From assembly GCA_022496185.1 (NCBI GenBank), contig WTXG01000146.1, forward strand, positions 26,419 through 90,418: DNA of 64,000 nucleotides, given 5' to 3'. Shown here in pieces: positions 55,330-64,000 of the stretch. This DNA is from Multifurca ochricompacta. Its lineage: Eukaryota > Basidiomycota > Agaricomycetes > Russulales > Russulaceae. Position 1 is the first letter of the stretch, and each line of letters opens with the position of its first letter. A program made the translations under genes and the position numbers. The notes under the pieces were generated by a model. The model was given only the letters and a program-made list of their open reading frames with translations, was not told the DNA's origin and did not search any database.

Positions 55330-57756
55330 GCATTTGCAAAAAAGGATTTTTGACTGGCTTGACCCCATCAGCCTGGGCAAGAGCATTACATGTAACTTCT
55401 GTGTACACTAGTCAGTTCAAATCATTAAAAATACCAGTACACTTTGAAACCACACAGAAGACAGCCAATCGAGATGTTTTGGTAGACTCTGGAGCCACCA
55501 ATAACTTCATCAGCCAGCAACTTGTAAAAGTCCTGGGATTAGGGATGCTCATGCTCCCTCAAGAGAAGGATATTTGGAACATAGACAGGACAGCCAATAA
55601 AGCTGGGAGGATCACACATTATACTGATCTAAGCATACAGGTCAGAGAAGATACCAGGACGATCCACTTCCTTATCACTGATCTTGGTACTGAGGATCTC
55701 ATCCTGGGATACCCCTGGCTTGCAGCCTTTGAACCAAAAATAAACTGGGCAGACACAACCATGAGCAAAGAATTCTACCCTGTCATCATTACATCTTTGG
55801 GGTACAACTATGTGGTATGACACCCTGTCATCCGAGCCATTGTTATAGGAGAAAAAGCTACATGGGATGACCTGGAGCCTAGCGATCAAGTATATTGCTA
55901 CATGACAAAGGCTTCTGAATTGGCACAAAAGGCAATGGAAGGACAGGAAGACAAAACCTTTGAAAATACTGTCCCCAAAGAGTACCAGCATCACTACAAG
56001 GTATTCTCTGAAGAAGAGTCCCAGTGGTTCCCACCTTCACAACCCTGGGACCATGCCATTGATTTTGCACCAGACACCCCCCCTGCCATTGATTGTAAAA
56101 TCTACCTGTTATTGCCAAAGGAGCAGGAGGCATTGACTGCCTTCCTGGAGGAACATCTTGCCAAAGGATATATTTGCCCATCCAAGTCACCCTATGCGTC
56201 ACCCTTTTTCTTCATCAAAAAGAAAGATGGCAAACTACGCCCAGTACAGGATTACAGGAGAATTAATGCTTACACCGTTTGAAATGCCTATCCTCTCCCG
56301 CTTATACCAGAACTCATCGACACAATGAGGGACAAGGCATTGTTCTCTAAGATGGACATCTGCTGGGGGTACAACAACATATGTATTCGCGAAGGAGATC
56401 AGGGAAAAGCCGCATTCAAAACCAACCAAGGACTCTTTGAACCCAATGTTATGTTTTTTGGGTTAACCAACTCTCCAGCAACATTCCAGGCAATGATGAA
56501 CCACATATTCCAAGATCTCATACTGATGGGAGAAGTGGTTGTCTACATGGATGACATTTTGGTCACTACTAGGGACAACCTCCCTCATCATCAAACCTGC
56601 GTCCATCAGGTTCTGGATATCCTACATGACCACGACCTCTACTTGAAACCAGCAAAGTGCTCCTTTGAACAAAGGAGCGTTGAATACCTAGGAGTTATAC
56701 TCAAGGAAGGGCACATGCGCATGGACCCAGTCAAAGTGCAGGGGATCAGAGAATGGCTGATGCCCACAAGTGTTAAAGATGTTAGATCCTTTGTCAGATT
56801 CTGTAACTTCTATCAGTGTTTTGTCAAAGGCTTCTCTGGAATTGCTCATCCACTGAACAACCTCTTAAAAAAGGACATACCATGGCATTGGGGCATGCCC
56901 CAACAGGAAGCATTTGAAAGGATCAGAGACATTGTAGGAGCGGAACCAGTACTCATCCAACCTGATCTAAACCAGCCCTTTGAGCTGGAGGTAGACACCT
57001 CCCACTTCACAAATGGAGCCATACTGTACCAGCATGACACTGCCCAGATTTTACACCCAGTGGCATACTACTCTGAAACCTTCTCCCCAGCCAAACGAAA
57101 TTATGACATTTGGGATAGAGAAATGCTTGCCATCATCAAAGCACTACAACACTGGTGACCCTACCTAGCCGGTGCTCCTCATAAAACCATTATCCACACT
57201 GACTATTCCAACCTGTTGTATTGGAAAGAACCCCATAAAATCAGTCAGCATGTGGCATGAGAAGTATTGGAGCTAGAAGAATACAACTTCACCCTGAAAC
57301 ACATCACTGGAACCCATAATGCACAAGCAGATGCACTGTCATGAAGACCAGACATGCATACTGGGGAGGATGATAACAATGACATTACTGTCCTCCCAGA
57401 AGAAGTATTCACGAGGATGGCCATAGTCAGCCTCCATGACATGGACTTGTGTCTCAAAACATGAACCAAGAGCTTTGTCAGTCTTGGGCCAATGCACATA
57501 ACCTGAAGGAGATTAATGGCCTGTGGTGGAAAGATGGCAATTGTCTCGTTGTCACCAGTGGCAACAACATTAAGAGGGGGGTGATCCATTTTCATCATGA
57601 CCTCCCCTCTGCAGGACACCCAGGCATTGCCAACACCTACACCCTTGCCAAACAAGACTACTGGTGGCCCAACATGAAACAGGACATCAAAAACTATGTG
57701 AAAGGATGTGCTGCATGTCAGGCAAACAAAGTCAACATGCATCCAAAAATCCCACC
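55330..57756 (+). pseudogene. pol: Gypsy-2 pol (protease, RT, RNase H, start of integrase)
   Basis: Protease DSGATNNF, RT FGLTNSPATF and YMDDILVTT, RNase H NYDIWDREMLAIIKAL, integrase zinc finger HHDLPSAGHPG...CAACQ. Stops at 55818, 56280, about 57156 (CGA to TGA), 57258 and 57342, and a deletion near 57450. It ends in integrase at the Copia-6 insertion. Confidence 0.93.
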
Positions 57757-58261
57757 TGTTGAACACAGGAGATGTTCGGTGATGCTTCAGGCATCAGGTG
57801 ATTAGATTGGCTACTTTGTAGATTAGATTAGATACCGGAGTTTTGGACTATTTACATTATCATTATTACTTTCTTTCTCACATTCCGCAGTAGCTGACTG
57901 ATACACCATGTAACATGTGATTTCTGTAGTGGCCAATGGCCTTTCTCCCTCTTGTTTATTGTTTGGACTATGTCCGGCACTTGTGGACTTATTCCCAGTG
58001 CACAGACCATCCCTTGAAGAGTATATAAGGGTGTCTGTTTCGTCTCTTACACTTCAGAGTTTCTTCTACCTCTGAAGTGTAAGTCGTCCTTTCTACTATC
58101 ATCACTACCTTGAGACTAACTCTGTATATAGAACTTGTCTTTGTCTAGGTGTGTAGTATAGTATAATAGAGTTTCTTCTACCTCTGAAGTAACTTGTCTT
58201 CGTCTAGCCTAACCCGCTAACTCTCTACAGTCAGTATGCTGCGCCTCATGCCTGTTTCACA
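57757..58261 (+). repeat. Copia-6 5' LTR (long form)
   Basis: 505 bp, TGTTGAACACAGG...TTTCACA, inserted in Gypsy-2 integrase (left TSD CCACC). Intron-like segment 58079-58131 (53 nt, ending TATATAG). The duplicate at 58168-58207 joins exactly at the shifted acceptor (GAAGT to AACTT), 39 of 40 positions identical. Confidence 0.95.
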
Positions 58262-58275
58262 GGTTATGGGCCCTG
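58262..58275 (+). other. Copia-6 primer-binding site
   Basis: GGTTATGGGCCCTG directly after the LTR. Copia-6 is interrupted one base later by Gypsy-3; the remainder is outside the window. Confidence 0.85.
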
Positions 58276-58276
58276 G

Positions 58277-58850
58277 TGTTACGTCCGGTGTGAGACGTTC
58301 TGCACGACTTGTGCGACAGCTTCGTACGTGTATTCAGATAAGAGATCAATAAGACCTCTTGGAGTTCGAATGGATGAGTCAAAGTCAAAGGGGCTGTTCC
58401 CTAGTGACAATGTTGAGCGGAAAGTGCCAAAAGCGCTGAGACGATCAAGTCAAAGGTTTCAAGGGGAAGTCCAGAAGACAAACACCGATGTATTCAATAA
58501 GTCAAGTCTGAGGTCTACAGGGTAGCTACAGCGGACTTATATACGTAATGCAGTGGGCGTCTACGAGATAAGGGAACGGAGTCAAGTGGGCCCAAATATA
58601 CGAAAGCGGAGGGCGTAAAGCCTAGCTTCTGATAGGGTATTAAGTAAGTGTCCGGTCGTATGATAAGAAGATAAGTGATAACGAAGATAACAGTAGGTAA
58701 ACATGAACAAACAAGAAGGTCACGGGGATGGACGAAGAGCATGTGACGGATCCCACGATGGAGACATGATCTGATAGTGAAGTGTGGGCAGTAGAGAGGG
58801 ATCGTCGTTGGGCAAGAAAAAGAATATGGGCAAAGACGGGGTTCGTAACA
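58277..58850 (-). repeat. Gypsy-3 3' LTR
   Basis: 574 bp, TGTTACGTCC...CGTAACA, preceded (in element orientation) by the GAAGAGGGGGTGA purine tract at 58851-58863. Confidence 0.95.
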
Positions 58851-58881
58851 TCACCCCCTCTTCTGGTTCTAGCAGACCCGG

Positions 58882-60077
58882 CTAGAAACGACTCGTACCG
58901 TCATCATCCTGTACCAGCTCCAAATAATCATCAGCTACATTACGATCGTCCATCGTGTAGTTCTCTTTGTCCGCGTCTTGGGGGCACTGGTGAGTGCAGA
59001 GAAACCCGTAAGGGCCACGTTGCCCACATAGACGGCATAAGTCGTGAACGGGGCAATCCAACTCCCGATGTCCTGATTGTGACGCAAGCATTTGCCACAC
59101 CATCCGGACGGGTTGGTGATCGTCAGCGCAACTCCTACTCGGCGGAAGATACAGAACCTGCTCCAATGCAGGTTGCTGTGACAGTGCCGGCACCACTTGC
59201 AATTGAGGGGGCAGTTCCAGCTAATGTGGTACTTACTGTCACACCTCCAGCATGTCTCCCCCCGAGGATTCTCATGCATGCGTGGCATTTCAAATTGGTT
59301 CGGCAGTAGCACCGGGGCAGCCCCTAGTGATCACGGTGGGAGAGGTCGGGCATAGGTGTCGGCGTACCTCTCAGCAATCGTTTGGTATGTGTCCCCCTTC
59401 TCCAACCTCTTTCGGATCTCCACTAGCTCCTGCTCGATTTGGAACATTCCGTTGGTCAACCGGGCCATCATCTTGGCATGTTCTTTGTACTGTCGGTTGA
59501 GTGTGTTGCGCAGGGTTAGGTTCTTCCACAGCCTCATTACCTCGGCTTTAAGGCGCGGAAGTCGCATGTCACTCAATACCTCGTCAATGGCAAAAGCCCG
59601 GGAATCTTCGGCAGCTAAGTGCCCCAGCTGCTCGTCGGTCATTGTATGATGCAAACGACCCGTATACCTTTCCTCCAGATAAACCAGAGCTCCGTAAACC
59701 GGACCGTCCTTCTTCATGCATCCGGCGACATCCATCCCTCCATTGGTATAGAAATGTATTTGGCGATTGCAACTGTCCCATCGCCCATGGTGATCTCCAG
59801 TGGGTAGTACGTGGAGGAGTTGGGGTTGTTGACGAAGAAAGGGAATTCGGGACTTCGTCGTCCGACTCCATACCCACCAGGTCATTTGGGTGTGGCTCTT
59901 CGCTGTGTTTAAAATTGTCATTGGGTTGGGGGACTGGTTCTTGACTCAAGCTTCGGCGGCGTCATAGTCAATGGGGGAAGAGGGGCGAGTGGAGGGATGA
60001 GCCGAAGGGAAGTTCTCAACAACTACGGTGGTGGCAGTGAAAGCGTCGACGGCGGCGTTGGCAGCGATGAAAGACAT
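58882..60077 (-). pseudogene. Gypsy-3 ORF3: second copy of the extra zinc-knuckle ORF
   Basis: Homologous along its whole length to ORF3 of Gypsy-1, beginning MSFIAANAAVDAF and ending TSRF. TGA at 59946-59948 and 59331-59333 stand where Gypsy-1 has arginine codons. Frameshifts lie near 59930, 59830 and 58980. It is open (CAA) where Gypsy-1 has its own TGA. The first three knuckles (CWRC, CRHC, CGKC) are preserved, which argues that ORF3 was a real gene of the ancestral element. Confidence 0.82.
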
Positions 60078-60151
60078 GATAGACTGTGTGGTGGTAGAAC
60101 GTTGCTGTGGGAGCATGTACTGGGGAATTAACAGGGTCTGGGGCACTTCTT

Positions 60152-63100
60152 TTAAGCATTCTTTGGCGCTTCTGGGTGTCGGATGTGGAACTCCGAGATA
60201 AGGTCCGGGGCAAAGATATCTCCGGCTGGTTCCCACGAACTGTCAGAGTCTGGGAATCCCTTCCACTTGATTAGGTAGTACAGCCTGCGCCCTCGGCCTT
60301 GTCGTTTAGAGTCTAGAACACGTTCTACCTCCCATTCTTCTTCGCCATCGATAAGGTCAGGCGGAGGTCTTGGGAAGTTCTCTCCATGAATGGAGGTTTC
60401 CTTGTAAGGGGTCAGAAGCTTGGCATGGAAGACTGGGTGGATCTTCCATTTCGGTGGCAATTTCAATTCATATGATACGTCTGACAGCTTCCTTGTGATC
60501 TGGAAGGGTCCGTGACGTCGGGGCGCTAGTTTGGCCGAGGGGTGTGACGTGTGAATGTTCCTGCCCTCGAGCCATACCCAGTCATTGGTCGATAAGGTGT
60601 GAACGTGCTTGGCTGTGCTGTCAGGAGCTGTTGCGCCTTTACCAGATTCTCATTGGCCGATTGTCGCAGTTCTTCCCATTGGCTTATCCGTTCGGTTGCC
60701 GACGGGACATTGGTGGGCTTATCTGTCCATGTGGTGCGTGGAGTCCAACCCATGATAAGGGAGAAAGGGGTAGCTTTTGTCGTGCCATTGGGCCACGAGT
60801 TGTGGGCAAACTCCGCGGTCGATAGCCATTCTGCCCAGTCATCTTGCCTACTGTTGCACCAGAATCGGAGGTACTGTTCTAGCCATTGGTTCGTCCGTTC
60901 GGACTGTCCGTCCGTTTGGGGATGGTATGCTGTAGAGATATTCTGCGTAATATCCAACGTTCTGCATAGGGCCTTTGCAAATGCCGATGTGAAACGGGTG
61001 TCCCTATCAGAGATGATCTTCTTGGGGAGCCGTAGTGACGGTATACGTGGTCCAGGTATAGTTTTGCCACTCCTTCGGCTGTGATGGTTTCGTTACAGGG
61101 GATAAAGAGGGCCGCTTTGGAGCAGTCATGATCTGTGATGGTGAGGATAGTGTCGAAGCCTTGTGATTTGGGCAACTTGACAATGAAGTCCATGGCGATG
61201 GTCTGGAACGGAGTCGATGCAGTGGGAGTGATGGGGTACATTGGTGGGACTTTCGGGTGCGTGTTCACCTTATTTGCTTGACATGACGCACATCCTTGTA
61301 CGTAGCTTTCAATGTCCTTTTTCATATTGGGCCACCAATAGTCTCTTTAGCCAAGGCGTAGGTGTTGGCGATGCCCGGATGGCCAGCAGAGGGAAGGTCG
61401 TGATGAAAATGGATCACCCCCCTCTTAATGTTGTCACCACCGGTGACAACAAGTCGATCCCCGTCTTTCCACCAAAGACCATTGATTTTCTTTAAATTGT
61501 GAGCATCGGCCCATGAAAGGCACAGGTCTTGATTCATATTTTGGGAACTTGTGCCCAAAGGTCCATGTCGTGGAGACTGACCACGGCCGTTCTTGCAAAG
61601 ACTTCTTCCGGGAGGACAGTGATGTCGTTATTGTCGTCTTCTCCTGTATGCATGTCTGATCTTCGTGACAGTGCATCTGCTCTAGCATTCTGGCTTCCTG
61701 CGATGTGTTTCAGCGTAAAGTTATATTCTTCCAACTCCAAGACCTCTCGCGCCACGCGTCGACTGATTTTGTGGGGTTCCTTCCAATATAATAGATTGGA
61801 ATGGTCAGTGTAGATGATGGTCTTATGCGGGGTCCCTGCCAGGTAGGGTCGCCAATGTCGTAATGCCTTGACTATGGCTAAGAGCTCCCTGTCCCAGATA
61901 TCATAGTTCCTTTCGGCTGGGGAGAAGGTTTCAGAGTAGTATGCCACTGGGTGAAGTATTTGTGCGGTGTCCCTTTGGTATAATACCGCTCCGTTCGCGA
62001 AGTGAGAGGCATCCACCTCTAGTTCGAAGGGGTGACTCAGATCCGGCTGAATGAGTACTGGTTCTGACCCGACAAGGTCCCTAATTCGTTCGAATGCCTG
62101 CTGTTGTGCCGCACCCCAATGCCATGGTACGTCCTTTTTCAGTAGGTCGTTCAATGGTCGCGCTATGCCTGAAAATCCCTTGACGAATCGTCGGTAGAAG
62201 TTACAGAATCCGATGAACGACCGGACATCCTTGACACAGGTCGGCACCTGCCACTCTCGGATTCCTTGCACTTTAATGGGATCCATACGCACTCGTCCTC
62301 CTTCTAAGATGACTCCTAGGTACTCCACACTCCGTTGCTCAAAGGAGCATTTGGCGGGTTTGAGATACAGGTCATGTTCTTGTAGTATATCCAGTACCTG
62401 GTGCACTCGGTCTTGATGGTGGTCTAGATTGTCTGAGGTAGCAACCAGGATGTCGTCCATGTAGACCACTACTTCTCCTGTGAGAATGAGGTCGCGGAAA
62501 ATGTGATTCATCATGGATTGGAACGTTGCCGGCGAATTTGTGAGACCAAAGAACATGACGTTGGGTTCGAACAACCCTTGGTTTGTCTTAAACGCTGCTT
62601 TGCACTGATCACCTTCCTTGATTCTAACATTGTTGTAACCCCACCGCACGTCCATCTTTGAAAAGAGAGCTTTATCCCTCATAGTGTCAATGAGTTCGGA
62701 GATGAGCGGCAGGGGGTAGGCATTTTTCACAGTGTATGCATTGATTCGTCGATAGTCCTGGACTGGCCGCAGCTTGCCATCCTTCTTTTTAATGAAGAAG
62801 AAGGGCGAGGCGTACTGCGACTTGGATGGGCGAATGTAACCTTTTGCCAAATGTTCCTCGAGGAATTCCGTTAGTGCTACCTGCTCTGCCTGGGACAGTG
62901 GATAGATTTTACAGTCTATGGCGGTCGGTGCATCCGGGAGTAAGTCTATGGCATGGTCCCATGGTCTGGAGGGCGGAAAACGCTGGGACTCTTCCTCGGA
63001 AAATACCTTCCAATGTCGATGGTAGGTACTTGGTACTACGTCGCTGTACGTTTTTTCTGTCTGTCCTTGTACTGCTTTCTGAGCCAATTCTGATGCTTTG

Positions 63101-63633
63101 GTGACATAACAGTAACCTGGGTCTTCTCTTTCCGCGCCTGTGGCCTTTATTACTGGATGTCTGACTGTATAATCATAACCCATCAATGTAATGATGGTGG
63201 GATACGATTCTTTATCCATCGTTGCATCAGCCCAATTGATCTTGGGTTGGAAGGCAGCGAGCCACGGGTATCCCAGAATAAGGTCTTCATCTCCCAGATC
63301 CGTAATGAGGAAATGAATGTTCTTTGTAGCCTCTCCAACTTGGACCCTCAGATCCGTATAGTGCGTGATTTTTCCGGCATGGTTGGCTGTTCCATCAATA
63401 TTCCAAATGTTCTTTTCTTGGGGGAGTGTCAACCTTCCCAGGCCCATTGTTTTGAGCAGTCGTGGGTGAATAAAGTTGTCTGTGGCTCCAGAGTCCACTA
63501 GAATGTCTCGATCGGCCGTCCTCTGTGTAGTTTCAAAATGGACTGGTATTTTCAACGACTTGAATCGACTAGTATACACAGAGGTAACATGGAGTGCTCT
63601 CGCCCAGGCCGATGGGTTTGAGCCTAACAAAAA
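60152..63633 (-). pseudogene. pol: Gypsy-3 pol with chromodomain
   Basis: Protease DSGATDNF, RT (FGLTNSPATF, YMDDILVAT) and RNase H are open from the gag overlap to 61534. Integrase is then broken by frameshifts near 61545, 61340, 60930-60950 and 60500, but its HHCC finger, DDE core and chromodomain (YYLIKWKGFPDSDSSWEP) are all recognisable. The open protease-RT-RNase H block preserves arginine at each position where Gypsy-1 has TGA. Confidence 0.94.
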
Positions 63634-64000
63634 TCCTTCTTTGCAAACGCCTTCTCTACCAAGATGGCGCGCACTTCCTCACTTTCCTTCATCATATTGG
63701 CCCATATATCCTGGGCCTTTTCCTCTTTAGATCGCTTATCCACAGCAGGTGGGTTGTTCTGCGCGGGACGTTCTGGTACCACGGTAGTGGCGGCGACTCG
63801 TACTCCCTTCTTGGGACAGTCTCGAGACATATGCCCCAATGCTCTGCAACAGAAGCAGCGTCCTTCTTTCATGAGGGTCTGTCGCTCGTCTTCTGTGAGT
63901 GCTACTCGAGCTTGGGCCCGATCTGCAGAGGTATCCATAGCGTTTGGGTCCCGCTGGGTGTGTTGGGTAGGCTTCACTCCAAAGGCGGTCTTCCACTGAT
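63624..64000 (-). CDS. gag: Gypsy-3 gag, C-terminal part
   Basis: Partial at the window edge. Nucleocapsid knuckle CFCCRALGHMSRDC and the end VEKAFAKKDFC, TAG. Pol continues in the -1 frame across GGATTTTTG. Confidence 0.9.
   Translation of the reverse strand, partial: QWKTAFGVKPTQHTQRDPNAMDTSADRAQARVALTEDERQTLMKEGRCFCCRALGHMSRDCPKKGVRVAATTVVPERPAQNNPPAVDKRSKEEKAQDIWANMMKESEEVRAILVEKAFAKKDFC

Larger units (their letters stand above)
52188..55353 (+). pseudogene. gag: Gypsy-2 gag
   Basis: Starts ATG (MASSSHSQTLFKEELIEC) 22 nt after the LTR. It has several TGA/TAA codons in the N-terminal part, is interrupted by hAT-F at 52814, then continues with capsid (DEEATLDLFSQGLPNPLV) and knuckle CFCCKAQGHMSEDC. 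Ends KKDF then TGA, with pol in the -1 frame over GGATTTTTG. Confidence 0.92.
49369..57756 (+). mobile_element. Gypsy-2, degenerate chromovirus relative, 5' part
   Basis: A plus-strand element of the Gypsy-1 family, older and CpG-depleted. Its 5' LTR is in three pieces (49369-49742, 51367-51420, 51999-52165) summing to about 590 bp once inserted DNA is removed. It is cut off by Copia-6 in integrase at 57756. Confidence 0.93.
58277..64000 (-). mobile_element. Gypsy-3, chromodomain Ty3/Gypsy element, 3' part
   Basis: A minus-strand relative of Gypsy-1 with 3' LTR, ORF3, pol and the C-terminal end of gag. CCTGG (58272-58276) is the left TSD. The 5' end lies past the window edge. Confidence 0.95.

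Overview
The window looks like a transposon graveyard from an agaricomycete-type (mushroom-forming) basidiomycete. The reasons are short spliceosomal introns of about 50-65 bp with GTRNGT donors and CTAAC-like branch sites, a fungal NB-ARC (NLR) gene with a helical N-terminal domain, a fungal aldehyde/dihydroflavonol-reductase-type gene, and Copia plus chromodomain Gypsy elements. About 94% of the window is mobile DNA. Only about 4 kb (22383-22663, 24116-24368, 25570-28744) looks like single-copy host sequence. No taxonomic name is claimed beyond that level.

Layout, left part (1-28744): Copia-1 (+, 5' end outside the window, to 13257) has intact gag and pol, and its 3' LTR was hit by Gypsy-1 (5457-12953, 5-bp TSD AATGG). 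Copia-1 and Copia-2 (+, 14075-21231) both sit inside a non-autonomous hAT-like element (hAT-A, 13258-14074 and 21232-22382), which lies in an NLR gene on the minus strand. Two more hAT-like elements (hAT-B, hAT-C) split the same NLR exon with clean 8-bp TSDs. A divergently transcribed reductase gene (26933-28246) follows.

Layout, right part (28745-64000): one stack of nested retroelements. A Copia-W LTR holds Copia-Y. Copia-Y holds Copia-3 (29200-45596, itself holding Copia-4, hAT-E and solo LTRs) and Copia-Z. Copia-Z holds Copia-5, which holds Gypsy-2. Gypsy-2 holds Copia-6, which holds Gypsy-3 at the right edge, seven levels in all. Most joints are proven by target-site duplications read directly from the sequence. 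Gypsy-2 also carries a perfectly symmetric Tc1/mariner fold-back element (49743-51364) and hAT-F (52814-54463).

Most striking observation: the long-form Copia LTRs carry, just downstream of the TATA box, a canonical 53-55 nt intron (GTAAGT...CTAAC...TAG) and, a little further on, a tandem copy of the flanking exon sequence with that intron precisely removed. The two copies vary together from LTR to LTR. Two elements (Copia-3, Copia-Z) have short LTRs carrying only the spliced form. The intron donor lies in the stem of a 14-bp hairpin at the predicted RNA 5' end. Second: the chromodomain Gypsy family has an additional ORF between pol and the 3' LTR encoding a coiled-coil protein with four Cys/His knuckles. 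Decay of all families is dominated by CGA-to-TGA (CpG transition) nonsense changes.
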